Origin: Mycobacterium paragordonae
GTDB taxonomy: Bacteria; Actinomycetota; Actinomycetes; Mycobacteriales; Mycobacteriaceae
Assembly: GCF_003614435.1 (NCBI RefSeq)
Contig: NZ_CP025546.1
Coordinates: forward strand, 1,302,001 to 1,366,000
Reading direction: 5' to 3'
Length of the DNA stretch: 64,000 nucleotides
Position 1 is the stretch's first letter. Each line of letters begins with the position of its first letter. Under the pieces are notes generated by a model that worked only from the letters and a program-made list of their open reading frames with translations, was not told where the DNA came from and made no database searches. The position numbers were made by a program, and so were the translations under genes. This document shows, piece after piece, positions 9,855-20,048 of the stretch.

Positions 9855-10876
9855 CAACGATTTTGGCTATCGAATCGTCCTGCGATGAAACGGGTGTCGG
9901 GATTGCCCGGCTTGGCCCCGACGGGACCGTGGCACTGCTGGCCGACGAGGTCGCGTCCAGCGTCGACGAGCATGTCCGGTTCGGCGGAGTGGTGCCCGAG
10001 ATCGCGTCCCGGGCACATCTGGAGGCCCTCGGTCCCGCGATGCGCCGCGCGCTGGCGAGGGCCGGTATCGACCGGCCCGATATCGTCGCGGCCACCATCG
10101 GGCCCGGCCTGGCCGGGGCCCTGCTGGTGGGAGTCGCTGCGGCCAAGGCGTATTCGGCCGCCTGGGGGGTGCCGTTCTACGCGGTGAATCACCTGGGCGG
10201 GCACCTGGCCGCCGACGTCTACGAGCACGGGCCGTTGCCCGAGTCGGTTGCGCTGCTGGTATCCGGCGGGCACACGCACCTGCTGCACGTGCGTTCGCTC
10301 GGCGAACCGATCGCCGAACTGGGCAGCACCGTCGACGACGCCGCGGGGGAGGCCTACGACAAAGTGGCGCGGCTGCTGGGCCTGGGCTATCCGGGCGGCC
10401 GGGTGCTCGACGAGCTGGCCCGCACCGGCGACCCGGACGCGGTCACGTTTCCCCGCGGCATGACCGGGCCGCGGGATGACCCGTACGCCTTCAGTTTCTC
10501 GGGCCTCAAAACCGCTGTGGCCCGCTACGTCGAGAGCAATCCCGACTTCGTGCCCGCCGACGTGGCGGCCGGTTTCCAGGAAGCCGTGGCCGACGTGCTG
10601 ACCCGCAAGGCGGTGCGCGCGGCGACCGAACTGGGAGTCTCGACCCTGCTGATCGCCGGTGGGGTGGCCGCGAACTCACGGCTGCGCGAGCTGGCCACCG
10701 AGCGTTGCCGCGCCGCGGGCCTGACGCTGCGGATCCCCAAGCCGCGTCTGTGCACCGACAACGGGGCGATGATCGCCTCGTTCGCCGCGCACCTGATGGC
10801 CGCGGGCGCGGCGCCGTCACCGCTGGATGCGCGGAGTGACCCGGGACTGCCCGTGGTGCGGGGCCAAGTCGGTTGA
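9851..10876 (+). CDS. tsaD: tRNA N6-adenosine threonylcarbamoyltransferase TsaD
   Basis: 341 aa catalytic subunit that transfers threonylcarbamoyl to A37 of ANN-decoding tRNAs. ASKHA N-terminal motif [13 protein letters not shown], metal ligands in NHLGGHLAA (HxxxH), nucleotide contacts in [31 protein letters not shown], and metal Asp in [12 protein letters not shown]. The GTG at 9851 overlaps the rimI stop; the frame upstream is rimI read out of frame. Last gene of the t6A run. Formerly called gcp (Rv3419c). Confidence 0.97.
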   Translation: MTTILAIESSCDETGVGIARLGPDGTVALLADEVASSVDEHVRFGGVVPEIASRAHLEALGPAMRRALARAGIDRPDIVAATIGPGLAGALLVGVAAAKAYSAAWGVPFYAVNHLGGHLAADVYEHGPLPESVALLVSGGHTHLLHVRSLGEPIAELGSTVDDAAGEAYDKVARLLGLGYPGGRVLDELARTGDPDAVTFPRGMTGPRDDPYAFSFSGLKTAVARYVESNPDFVPADVAAGFQEAVADVLTRKAVRAATELGVSTLLIAGGVAANSRLRELATERCRAAGLTLRIPKPRLCTDNGAMIASFAAHLMAAGAAPSPLDARSDPGLPVVRGQVG

Positions 10877-10911
10877 TGTTCGCTGTGCGCGTAGAAGCAC
10901 CGGGGCACCCT

Positions 10912-10944
10912 TGAGTGCTAGCACTCTCATGTATAGAGTGCTAG
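10912..10944 (+). promoter_or_regulatory. CIRCE operator (HrcA) upstream of groES
   Basis: CTAGCACTC at 10918-10926 and GAGTGCTAG at 10936-10944 form a perfect 9-9-9 CIRCE-type inverted repeat. An additional GAGTGCTA at 10913-10920 creates an overlapping 14-bp palindrome (10913-10926), so three half-sites lie in one strip. HrcA repression of groESL through CIRCE is established in mycobacteria. The site lies about 170 bp ahead of the groES start; the intervening 10945-11114 holds the leader and no other gene that I can see. Confidence 0.9.
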
Positions 10945-11114
10945 GTGGCAGTCGGACGACCCCTGTGTCGGCACCCGCGACGACGGCGCGAGGGACTCGG
11001 ACGAATGCCGTATCACCTGGTAATTCGGACGGTGCGGGGCAGCCCCGGGCCGACCGCCAACTCCGGTCAGGGCAAAAGCTCCGGACCCGATTCAACTAGT
11101 GGAGGGCTCCAATC

Positions 11115-11417
11115 GTGGCGAAGGTCAACATCAAGCCACTCGAGGACAAGATTCTCGTACAGGCCAACGAGGCCGAGACCACGACCGCATCCGGTCTGGT
11201 CATTCCCGACACCGCCAAGGAGAAGCCCCAGGAGGGCACCGTCGTCGCAGTCGGCCCCGGCCGTTGGGACGAGGACGGCGAAAAGCGGATCCCGCTCGAC
11301 GTCGCTGAGGGTGACACCGTCATCTACAGCAAGTACGGCGGCACCGAAATCAAGTACGGCGGCGAGGAGTACCTGATCCTGTCGGCACGCGACGTGCTGG
11401 CTGTCGTTTCCAAGTAA
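11115..11417 (+). CDS. groES: co-chaperonin GroES
   Basis: 100 aa, full length. It caps the GroEL ring in ATP-dependent folding. N-terminal [53 protein letters not shown] includes the mobile loop, and [18 protein letters not shown] is the conserved C-terminus. GTG start with GGAGG at 11101-11105. Controlled by CIRCE and followed by groEL1. Confidence 0.98.
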   Translation: MAKVNIKPLEDKILVQANEAETTTASGLVIPDTAKEKPQEGTVVAVGPGRWDEDGEKRIPLDVAEGDTVIYSKYGGTEIKYGGEEYLILSARDVLAVVSK

Positions 11418-11446
11418 CACGTCGTTTTTAAGTACCTCAACGTGTC

Positions 11447-11493
11447 CCGCCCCGGCGATCCCCGCGTGCAAGCGCGGGTGATTTCCGGGGCGG
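11447..11493 (+). other. nested stem-loop between groES and groEL1
   Basis: CCGCCCCGG (11447-11455) pairs with CCGGGGCGG (11485-11493); inside it CCCGCG (11461-11466) pairs with CGCGGG (11473-11478). There is no T-run, so it is not a classical terminator. Its place between the two cistrons suggests an RNA processing or stability element that could set different groES and groEL1 levels (inference). Confidence 0.6.
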
Positions 11494-11515
11494 CATGCGT
11501 TACGCGCTTAGGTGA

Positions 11516-13153
<1,638 letters not shown>

Positions 13154-13167
13154 GTAGTTCGACGAAG

Positions 13168-13203
13168 CACCCCCGGATCCCGTTGGGCCGGGGGTGTTTT
13201 CGT
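13168..13203 (+). terminator. rho-independent terminator after groEL1
   Basis: CACCCCCGG (13168-13176) and CCGGGGGTG (13188-13196) form a perfect 9-bp stem with an 11-nt loop, followed by TTTTCGTT. It starts 15 bp after the groEL1 stop. Confidence 0.85.
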
Positions 13204-13247
13204 TGTGGCGTGGCTCAGCGGAGACTCAGACGCTTCGCAGTCTTTCG

Positions 13248-14369
13248 CTAGTGCGTCGCGGTGACTTCCCACTCTTTGATGTCTGCGACGGGGCCGAAGA
13301 GCTCTGCCGGCACGTCAGGTGACAGCGGTTCACCGGCGAGCACCCGACGGGGCCAGTCTCGGTTGGCCAGAGCGGGTTTCGCGAGGGCAACGACGTCGGC
13401 GGTGCCAGAACTGATCAGCTCGGTGGCGTCACGAGGGTCATCGAGGTGACCGTTGGCGATGATCGTCAGACCGCTGTAGTGCTTTGCCAGTTCAGCCAGC
13501 GTCTTATCGGTGTCGGCGAAAGCTGGTGCCAGAGCCCGGTATTCGGTGGTGTGAATATAGTCGAGCCCGGTGTCGCCCAATGCTTGGAAAATGACCGCCG
13601 CGTCCTCCTCGCCACCCGCCCAGCGATGGCGATTGTCGGAAACCTTGCCCTGTGAAATGCGGATTCCGACGGCGATGTCCGCGCCGACGGCATCGACGAC
13701 ATCGCGGGAGATTTCGGCGGCTAACCTGACGCGGTTGGCGACGCTGCCGCCGTAGTCGTCGGCGCGACGATTCAAATAGTCAGTGAGAAACGCATCGATG
13801 AGGTAGCCGTTGGCGCCGTGGATCTCCACACCATCGAACCCGGCATCGCGGGCCGACCGGGCGGCGTGCACGAACGCTGAGCGCACCTGATTTATCTGGT
13901 CGGTCGTCATTGCCTCGGGCACCGCAAAAGGACCGGCGCCCCGGTACATCGCCAGCTGTTCGCCCTTCGGTCGCACAGCCGAGGGCCCCCACGTGGTGTC
14001 GGTGTGGGGGTTGCCTTGTGACTGGCTACCGGCATGCATGAGTTGAGCGAAATACTTGGATCCGGCGGCGTGGACTCCGTCGACGACCTTTCGCCAGGCC
14101 GCGACCTGTGCCGCGGTCGTGATACCGGGCTGGAATCGGTAGCCCTGGCTGGCCTGTTCGTCGATGTACAGCCCCTCGGTGATCAACAGCGCGAAGCCGC
14201 CTTCTGCGAACTTGCGGTAGTAGCGGGCCATCTGGTCAGTCGCCAGTCCGTCGGCCGTGGCGCTGACCCGGGTCATCGGTGACAGGGCGACTCGGTTGTT
14301 CAGAGCAACGTCGCCGATAGCTGTAGCGCTGAACAAGGGCCGATAGGGCAGGTCCAATTGGGCAGGCAT
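13248..14369 (-). CDS. Old Yellow Enzyme family NADH:flavin oxidoreductase
   Basis: 373 aa FMN-dependent ene-reductase-type TIM barrel. N-terminal LFSATAIGDVALNNRVALSPMTRVSATADGLATDQMARYY, LITEGLYIDEQASQGY, QLMHAGSQSQG, and the active-site region VEIHGANGYLIDAFLTDYLNRRADDYGGSVANRVRL are typical. The physiological substrate is unknown. The start at 14369 (MPAQLDLPYRPLFS) is chosen since it fits the family; the frame is open 68 codons further, into a hairpin, with a chance hydrophobic stretch. It opposes the groEL1 operon and is divergent from the cyclase. Confidence 0.9.
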   Translation of the reverse strand: MPAQLDLPYRPLFSATAIGDVALNNRVALSPMTRVSATADGLATDQMARYYRKFAEGGFALLITEGLYIDEQASQGYRFQPGITTAAQVAAWRKVVDGVHAAGSKYFAQLMHAGSQSQGNPHTDTTWGPSAVRPKGEQLAMYRGAGPFAVPEAMTTDQINQVRSAFVHAARSARDAGFDGVEIHGANGYLIDAFLTDYLNRRADDYGGSVANRVRLAAEISRDVVDAVGADIAVGIRISQGKVSDNRHRWAGGEEDAAVIFQALGDTGLDYIHTTEYRALAPAFADTDKTLAELAKHYSGLTIIANGHLDDPRDATELISSGTADVVALAKPALANRDWPRRVLAGEPLSPDVPAELFGPVADIKEWEVTATH

Positions 14370-14560
14370 ACTGCATCCCCCTTCGTCGTTCACCGTTGAC
14401 GGCAGTAACTGTGCTCGGTGACTGTGCGTGAGGCTGAACGATTTTCCGAATGCTGGCATTCCCGGGTGTGCGACGGCCGCGTCATCGACAAACCGGCCGA
14501 AAGGAAAGACGGCAACAGCCACGGTCATAACCAGCAGCACTAGAAGCACGTAGCGCAGAC

Positions 14561-14588
14561 CACCCCCGGTCACCCCAGACCGGGGGTG
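14561..14588. other. perfect 10-bp stem-loop ahead of the cyclase gene
   Basis: CACCCCCGGT (14561-14570) pairs with ACCGGGGGTG (14579-14588) around an 8-nt loop, followed on the + strand by CTTTGCTC. The stem resembles the groEL1 terminator. It sits about 30 bp ahead of the cyclase start, so it is either a terminator shielding the cyclase or part of its leader. Confidence 0.6.
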
Positions 14589-14615
14589 CTTTGCTCATCC
14601 GATCCATAAAATCGC

Positions 14616-16133
14616 GTGATGGACCGCATATGGCAGTGGGTGTGGGACCGGTTTGGGACGAGGTACTCGTGGGTCTTCTGTGCGATCACGTTTGTCTTGC
14701 TGCTCTCGATGTATTTGCTCTGGTCGTTTCTGGTCATCAGCCTCGAGGCGTCGCGTGATTACGCCGAGACCGCCGTTGTCACCGTCGTCGTGGTGCTGGT
14801 GCTGTCATACCTGACCGTTCTTCCTGGCCGCAGCTGGAGCCGGCTTGCGCAGCGGTGGGCGGGCGGCCACCCTGTCGATCGGTCAGCGGCAGTCGAGGCC
14901 ACGTATGCGTGGTCTCGCGCAGCGGCAGCCCGCGCGGTCACGGTAAACGCGCTCGGCGCAGCGCTGCTGCTGGTCGTTGTCGGTGCAATGGCCGGGGCAA
15001 ACCATTGGCGGCTGGTGCAGTACGGCGTCCTCGGCGTTGTTGTCGGCATGTGCGTCCAGTTGATCGCTGTGCACAGCTACGCCGAAGCAGCGCTACGACC
15101 GGTCAGGACGGCCCTCATCGGTGACTCGGCATTCGGCGACGAGCTTCCGCGGTCTCGCCCCAGCTTTGCTGCCTGGACGAATGTATCGGTGTTGGCGAGC
15201 GTCCTCTTGTTGGGACTCACCGGCGCGATGTTGGCCGCGGTCGTCGATCAGGCGAGAGCGGTTCCCCTGTTCGCCCTAGTGATCAGCCTGTCGGTGACCC
15301 TGGTGTTCGGTGTCCCAATCGGAGTCGGTGCCATGCTTTCGCCGTCGCTGCTGCCGATCCGTGACCTTGCGGACGGAACCGAACGTGTCGCGGCCGGCGA
15401 TTACTCCGAGCGCGTGCCGGTGGTTCAGGACGACGACTTGGGTGCGCTCGCAGCGTCTTTCAATCGGATGCAGGCGGGATTAGCTGAGCGGCAACGACTT
15501 CAGGTTGCGTTCGGAACATATGTCGACCCGGCTCTGGCGGCGCGGCTGCTCGAGCAGGGCGATGACGTGTTCAGCGGTGAACGGCGCGAGGTGACAGTGA
15601 TGTTCGTGGATATCCGCGATTTCACGCCATTCGCCGAAACACACACAGCCGAGGAGACGGTCGCTCATCTCAACGTCTTGTTCGAGATCGTGGTGCCTGC
15701 AGTAGTCGATGCGGGCGGGCATGTCAATAAATTCCTCGGCGACGGTGCCCTCGCCGTCTTCGGCGCACCCAATGATCTTGATACACATCCTGATTCGGCT
15801 TTGTCCGCAGCCGTGACCATTCATCGCATGGTTGCCGAGCAGTTCGGCGGGGCTTTGCGCATCGGCATCGGTATCAATACCGGTGTCGTGATCGCCGGCA
15901 CGATCGGCGGGGGAGGCAAGCTCGAGTTCACCCTGATCGGTGACGCCGTCAATGTCGCGGCCCGCGTCGAGCAGCTCACCAAGACCACCGGGGACGCGAT
16001 CCTGCTCACTGGGCAGACTGTCAACGCTCTGGGCACTCGGCCGTCCGGTCTCGTGGACCGCGGCGCGCACGCGCTGAAAGGGAAGTCCGCATCCGTCGAG
16101 GTCTTCGGGCTCGACCCAGCGATGACAGCCTGA
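14616..16133 (+). CDS. membrane-bound class III adenylate cyclase with HAMP domain
   Basis: 505 aa. The N-terminal half contains about six membrane segments (first at residues 20-45), a HAMP domain (about 250-300, LADGTERVAAGDYSERVPV..DDLGALAASFNRMQ), then a catalytic cyclase homology domain (about 320-500). Metal-binding Asp residues are in MFVDIRDFTPFAE and NKFLGDGALAVFG, the purine-specifying Lys in VNKFLG, and the transition-state Asn/Arg in GDAVNVAARVEQ, so it should make cAMP. Architecture matches the Rv1318c/Rv1319c/Rv1320c/Rv3645 group. ATG at 14616 or 14619. Confidence 0.93.
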   Translation: MMDRIWQWVWDRFGTRYSWVFCAITFVLLLSMYLLWSFLVISLEASRDYAETAVVTVVVVLVLSYLTVLPGRSWSRLAQRWAGGHPVDRSAAVEATYAWSRAAAARAVTVNALGAALLLVVVGAMAGANHWRLVQYGVLGVVVGMCVQLIAVHSYAEAALRPVRTALIGDSAFGDELPRSRPSFAAWTNVSVLASVLLLGLTGAMLAAVVDQARAVPLFALVISLSVTLVFGVPIGVGAMLSPSLLPIRDLADGTERVAAGDYSERVPVVQDDDLGALAASFNRMQAGLAERQRLQVAFGTYVDPALAARLLEQGDDVFSGERREVTVMFVDIRDFTPFAETHTAEETVAHLNVLFEIVVPAVVDAGGHVNKFLGDGALAVFGAPNDLDTHPDSALSAAVTIHRMVAEQFGGALRIGIGINTGVVIAGTIGGGGKLEFTLIGDAVNVAARVEQLTKTTGDAILLTGQTVNALGTRPSGLVDRGAHALKGKSASVEVFGLDPAMTA

Positions 16134-16141
16134 TTCTTACC

Positions 16142-16648
16142 TCAATGCGCGGTCGGCTGAATGGAGACCAGGCGGAACCAGCCGGCGTTCGTGTCGTCGG
16201 GAGTGAACCGAACCACCAGGACGTCAGGCGGGAACTGGCTGGCCAGGTCGTTGAGGGTCCGGGGCAGGAACGCCCTGGCCTTGGCTTCGCCGTACCAATT
16301 GGGATTCGACGGGTCGGGGGGACCGACACCTTCGAGCTCGGTGTCCCAGCGCTGAATCGGAGCGGGTGGCGTCGCGCCGAATCCGGTGGACTTCAGGTAG
16401 GCCTCGGCTTGTCCGGTCAGGGTGATCGCGGTCCCACCCCCCACCGGCTTGCCGGTGATCGTCCCGTCGGTGACGTTGGCCGTCACCGATGCCAACCGCA
16501 CCGTGCAGACGTTGTCGACAACGGCGGACGGCGCGCAGAAGTCGGGTAGTGGTGCGCCCTGGGCTGGGGCGATATTGAGGAGGGCCGGAAACGACAGGAC
16601 AGCTACTGCGGTGGCAATGGTGGCTACTGCGCGACTGCGGGTCGACAT
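16142..16648 (-). CDS. secreted protein of unknown function
   Basis: 168 aa. N-terminal signal peptide MSTRSRAVATIATAVAVLSFPALLNIAPAQGA with probable cleavage after AQGA. The mature part has two cysteines (DFC and DNVC), likely a disulfide, and a C-terminal segment FPPDVLVVRFTPDDTNAGWFRLVSIQP. I recognise no catalytic motif. The start at 16648 puts the signal peptide first; the longer open frame reaches into the divergent hydrolase. Convergent with the cyclase, 8 bp between stops. Confidence 0.75.
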   Translation of the reverse strand: MSTRSRAVATIATAVAVLSFPALLNIAPAQGAPLPDFCAPSAVVDNVCTVRLASVTANVTDGTITGKPVGGGTAITLTGQAEAYLKSTGFGATPPAPIQRWDTELEGVGPPDPSNPNWYGEAKARAFLPRTLNDLASQFPPDVLVVRFTPDDTNAGWFRLVSIQPTAH

Positions 16649-16674
16649 CCCTGCACTGTATATAGGCTGCGGGC

Positions 16675-17532
16675 ATGCAGTCATTGCCGCAAGCGCGGGA
16701 GGCGGCGCGCGCGCAATCGGCGTCACTGTCGCACGGTGTCACCGCTTACCACGTCGCCGGTGACGAGGGTCCGTGGGTGGTTCTGGTGCACGGCCTCGTC
16801 ACGCCCAGCTACGCGTGGGAGCCGCTATCGGAAATCATTGCCGCGCAAGGTTTTCGGGTTTTGCGCTACGACCAATTCGGGCGTGGGCTCTCCGACCGGC
16901 CTCGCGTCACCTACGACCTCGACCTTTATGTGGATCAACTGCGCGAACTCGCCGACACACTCGGCATCGAGAGCATGCATCTGGTCGGTTGGTCGATGGG
17001 CGCCCTGATGGTGACGCGCCTTGCCGCGGAGTGTCCCGACCGCGCCGCCAGTATCACGCTCATCGCGCCCGGCCTCTATGCGAGCGGATCAGCCAAAGTC
17101 GCGGCCCAGCTGCTGCTCCGCCTGCCGGGCGCCCGCAAACTAGTCGCCTCGCGCATCGGTGACGTCATCGACCGATTGCCGCAGCAGCACCTGAGCCGGC
17201 CAGAGCGGCTCCCGGACTACCGCGAACGCACTCGGGAGCAGCTTCGCTTTCCGGGAATGGGCGAGTCCTTCGCGTCGACGGTCGCTAACTACCCGGCGCA
17301 GGCCGGGGACCAATGGGCCGCGGTAGGAGAACATCCGCGCCCGGTCCTGGTGGTGTGGGGCACCGACGACACGGTCACCCCGTACGGGAACCATTCCCAG
17401 GTGCTGCGCCTGTATCCCGCCGCGGAGTTGCTCGCTGTCGAAGGCGCCAAGCATGCCCCGCATCTGGACCACGCCGAGGTTGTATACCCCGCGATCCTGC
17501 GGCACCTGACAGCGGCCGAGAACCGGTCCTGA
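16675..17532 (+). CDS. alpha/beta hydrolase
   Basis: 285 aa, no signal peptide. Oxyanion motif VLVHGLVTPSYAWEPL, nucleophile elbow GWSMGALM, acid in VVWGTDDTVTP and histidine in EGAKHAPHLDHAE complete a catalytic triad. Substrate unknown; esterase, lactonase or haloperoxidase-like activities are all possible. ATG start 26 bp from the divergent secreted-protein gene, so both promoters overlap. Followed after 47 bp by an NTF2-like gene. Confidence 0.88.
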   Translation: MQSLPQAREAARAQSASLSHGVTAYHVAGDEGPWVVLVHGLVTPSYAWEPLSEIIAAQGFRVLRYDQFGRGLSDRPRVTYDLDLYVDQLRELADTLGIESMHLVGWSMGALMVTRLAAECPDRAASITLIAPGLYASGSAKVAAQLLLRLPGARKLVASRIGDVIDRLPQQHLSRPERLPDYRERTREQLRFPGMGESFASTVANYPAQAGDQWAAVGEHPRPVLVVWGTDDTVTPYGNHSQVLRLYPAAELLAVEGAKHAPHLDHAEVVYPAILRHLTAAENRS

Positions 17533-17579
17533 CAGGGCCGCCTCCGTTGTGGTCCGGTCACCGATGGATCATTGGTGCG

Positions 17580-17972
17580 GTGGCTCAACTCAACGACTTT
17601 CGATCCCTCTATCAGGCCTACCTCGAACACTGCAATAACCACGATTTCGATTCAATGGCCTCGTTCTACTCGCCTGCCATCCGGGTGAACGGCACCGCCA
17701 TGGATCCGGCTTCGGTGGCCGAGCAATTCGCGCCGATCATCGCGGCCTTCCCCGACTGGCACTGGGAGATCAGGCATCTCGTCACGGACGACGAGAACAT
17801 CGTCGTCCACTTCGCGGTCACCGGCACCCATCAGGGAACGTTTCAGGGAATCGAGGCGACCGGCCGGCGTTTTGAGATTTCGGAGTTCACGCTGTACCGC
17901 GTCGAGCAGGGCAAGTTCGCGGAGGTCTGGGACCTGCTCGACATGGATGCGCTGATGAAGCAAATCGGTTGA
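17580..17972 (+). CDS. SnoaL/NTF2-like protein, ester cyclase type
   Basis: 130 aa single-domain protein. FRSLYQAYLEHCNNHDFDSMASFYSPAIRVNG, AAFPDWHWEIRHLVTDDENIVVHFAVTGTHQGTFQGIEATGRRFEISEFTLYRVEQGKFAEVWDLLD is the usual SnoaL-like (polyketide cyclase-like) pattern. Many such proteins have no known reaction. GTG at 17580 is the only good start. Likely in one unit with the preceding hydrolase. Confidence 0.8.
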   Translation: MAQLNDFRSLYQAYLEHCNNHDFDSMASFYSPAIRVNGTAMDPASVAEQFAPIIAAFPDWHWEIRHLVTDDENIVVHFAVTGTHQGTFQGIEATGRRFEISEFTLYRVEQGKFAEVWDLLDMDALMKQIG

Positions 17973-18000
17973 GGGCCAACGTCATCGAGAGATCAGCTTG

Positions 18001-18495
18001 CTACCCTTCGGGAATCCGGCGGTTGCGACGTCCAGCGGAGCGCGGCGGTCGGGCCCGCATGTTGTCCAGGGCTCGGGCCATGACGTCCCCGAGGATGCGC
18101 ACGTCCTGGTCGGACAGCGACGCGAAGAGCAGCTCACGCACCACCCGAATGTGGCCCGGCAGCACCATTTCCACTCGCGCCCGCCCCGCATCGGTGATGT
18201 CAACCAGGGTGGCCCGCTGGTCGCTGGCGCTGCCCTGGCGGGTGATGAGGCCTGCTTTCTCCAGTAGCCCGGCTTGATGCGTGAGGCCGCTGCGGCTGTA
18301 AACCACGCCATCGGCCAGGTCGGTCATCGTGAGCGGACGTCCGGCGTCGACGAGTTTGGCCAGGATCTCGAACTGAACGTAGCTGAGGTCGCCGTCGGCT
18401 CGCAGTTGCTCGCGCACCGCGTACTGAAGCAGGCTGACCGCCTCGGTCAACGCGAAATACGTCCGTAGCTGTGCAGGCTCCAGGGCTTCCACCAC
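18001..18495 (-). CDS. MarR family transcriptional regulator
   Basis: 164 aa winged-helix regulator. LSYVQFEILAKLVDAGRPLTMTDLADGVVYSRSGLTHQAGLLEKAGLITRQGSASDQRATLVDITDAGRARVE contains the recognition helix and the conserved DQRAT wing. The basic C-terminal tail (RPPRSAGRRNRRIPEG) is unusual. GTG start at 18495. Divergent from the quinone reductase gene, which it most likely represses; the intergenic region is full of CTTCGA half-sites. Confidence 0.9.
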   Translation of the reverse strand: MVEALEPAQLRTYFALTEAVSLLQYAVREQLRADGDLSYVQFEILAKLVDAGRPLTMTDLADGVVYSRSGLTHQAGLLEKAGLITRQGSASDQRATLVDITDAGRARVEMVLPGHIRVVRELLFASLSDQDVRILGDVMARALDNMRARPPRSAGRRNRRIPEG

Positions 18496-18510
18496 GCTCC
18501 GAGCATAGTG

Positions 18511-18609
18511 CTTCGACTTCGAACTAATGAGACGCGGATCACAGTGTCCGGCGGAATTGCTTCGACATCAAAGCAAGTTACACAGACTGTAACTGCTTCG
18601 AACTCGAAG
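18511..18609. promoter_or_regulatory. candidate MarR operators between divergent genes
   Basis: CTTCGAACTCGAAG (18596-18609) is a 6-2-6 inverted repeat just before the reductase start. TTGCTT (18557-18562) and AAGCAA (18571-18576) form a second repeat around a further TTCGA. Two more TTCGA half-sites (18512, 18518) lie by the MarR start. Repeated half-sites on both sides suggest autoregulation plus control of the reductase (inference). Confidence 0.6.
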
Positions 18610-18630
18610 TAAATCAATGAGGAGGGAACC

Positions 18631-19572
18631 ATGAAGACAGCGATCTACCACCGTTACGGAGGCAGCGAGGTTCTGCAGTACGACGACGTTCAGCGGCCGA
18701 CGCCCGGCGCCGGTGAGGTTCTGGTCAAGGTGGCCGGCACCTCGTTCAACCCGGTCGATGCCGGTATCCGCGGCGGATACCTGTCCGAGGTCTTTGCGAT
18801 CACCTTCCCGCATGTGCCCGGAATCGACGTCGCCGGCACCGTCGCCGAGATCGGTGACGGGGTTGCGGAGTGGAAGGTCGGAGACGCGGTGATCGGCATG
18901 CTCCCCATGGAGGCCCCCGGTGCTGCCGCCGAGTACGTGATCGCCCCCGTGGAGGTGCTGGCCGCCGCACCCCAGTCGGTGGCTCTGGCCGACGCCGCCG
19001 TGCTGCCCGTTGTCGGGTTGACGGCGTGGCAAGCCCTGTTCGAGGTGGCCGGGCTGCAGGCCGGGCAGCGGCTGCTGGTCAACGGCGCCGGCGGAGCGGT
19101 CGGGGGCTACGCGGTCCAACTCGCCAAGCACGCGGGAGCCGTCGTCACCGCCACAGCGAAAGTGACCGCCGCGGACCGGCTGCGCCGCTACGGGGCCGAC
19201 CGGCTCATCGGCTACATCGACTACTCGGCAACCCCGCTCGCCGTCGACGGGCAGCCCTTCGATGTGGTGCTCAATCTCGTGAGCACGACCCCGGCGGAGA
19301 CCGCGGCCCTGGCCGGCGTCGTCGCGGACGGCGGGTTCCTGGTCGGAACCATGACCTCCGGACCGGAAGACCCCGAGCGGGGAGTGCGGACCCAGCGGGT
19401 CTTCGTTCGCAGCGACGCCGCGCAACTGGGCGCCCTCGTCGAGCGCATCGACGCCGGCCAACTGGAGATCGACGTCGCCGACCGCCGCCCGCTCAGCGAC
19501 ATCGCCGCGGTGCACGACGACGCCGACGCCGGACGACTCCCGGGTAAAACTGTCATCGTCCCGGCATCATGA
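18631..19572 (+). CDS. NADP-dependent quinone/zinc-independent MDR oxidoreductase
   Basis: 313 aa medium-chain dehydrogenase/reductase without the structural-zinc cysteines. N-terminal GroES-like domain (AIYHRYGGSEVLQYDDVQRPTPGAGEVLVKVAGTSFNPVDAGIR), Rossmann motif LLVNGAGGAVGGYAVQLAKHAGAVV at about 145-170. Fits quinone or enal reductases. ATG start with GAGG at 18620-18623. Divergent from a MarR gene, a common arrangement for inducible detoxification of electrophiles. Confidence 0.9.
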   Translation: MKTAIYHRYGGSEVLQYDDVQRPTPGAGEVLVKVAGTSFNPVDAGIRGGYLSEVFAITFPHVPGIDVAGTVAEIGDGVAEWKVGDAVIGMLPMEAPGAAAEYVIAPVEVLAAAPQSVALADAAVLPVVGLTAWQALFEVAGLQAGQRLLVNGAGGAVGGYAVQLAKHAGAVVTATAKVTAADRLRRYGADRLIGYIDYSATPLAVDGQPFDVVLNLVSTTPAETAALAGVVADGGFLVGTMTSGPEDPERGVRTQRVFVRSDAAQLGALVERIDAGQLEIDVADRRPLSDIAAVHDDADAGRLPGKTVIVPAS

Positions 19573-19680
19573 CCCCGATGAATTTTCCTGCCGGGACATG
19601 TCATATCCAGCGTGCCGTCTTCGTAGACATCATGACGGGCAGCCACCCCGGGCCGCCCACATAGTTCCAAGGAGAATGTG

Positions 19681-20040
19681 ATGCCGCAGTATTTCCTCGC
19701 CGTCAACCACGACGCCGCCGACACCGACGCGATGGCGGAGATGACCGTCGAGCAGATGCAGCCGATCTTCGAGGCCGTCGATGCGTTCAACGGCAAGTTG
19801 CAGGCCGAAGGCGCCTGGGTGTTCGCCGGTGGCCTGACGGCACCCGAGTCGGCCACCACCGTCGACAACACCGGTGACAGGCCGATCGTCACCGACGGCC
19901 CGTACACCGAGTCGAAGGAGTACCTCGGTGGATTCTGGATCATCGAGGCCGCCGACCTCGACGCCGCCCTGGACTGGGCGAAACAGGGGTCCAAGGCCTG
20001 CCAGGGCCGCGTCGAGGTCCGGGCGTTCCAGGAGGGCTGA
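19681..20040 (+). CDS. YCII-related (DGPF domain) protein
   Basis: 119 aa. The family signature is TDGPYTESKEYLGGFWIIEAADLDAALDWAKQG, including the DGP(F/Y) motif. ATG at 19681 follows AAGGAGA. It lies 8 bp ahead of an ECF sigma factor of the ECF42 type, which is classically encoded beside DGPF proteins; a role as partner, target or signal sensor of the sigma factor is inferred from that linkage. Confidence 0.9.
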   Translation: MPQYFLAVNHDAADTDAMAEMTVEQMQPIFEAVDAFNGKLQAEGAWVFAGGLTAPESATTVDNTGDRPIVTDGPYTESKEYLGGFWIIEAADLDAALDWAKQGSKACQGRVEVRAFQEG

Positions 20041-20048
20041 ACGAGCGC

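Noticed and set aside
14370..14573. 68-codon N-terminal extension of the Old Yellow Enzyme with a hydrophobic stretch
   Set aside because: It begins inside a strong hairpin, no family member has it, and the enzyme is cytosolic; the start at 14369 fits the family.
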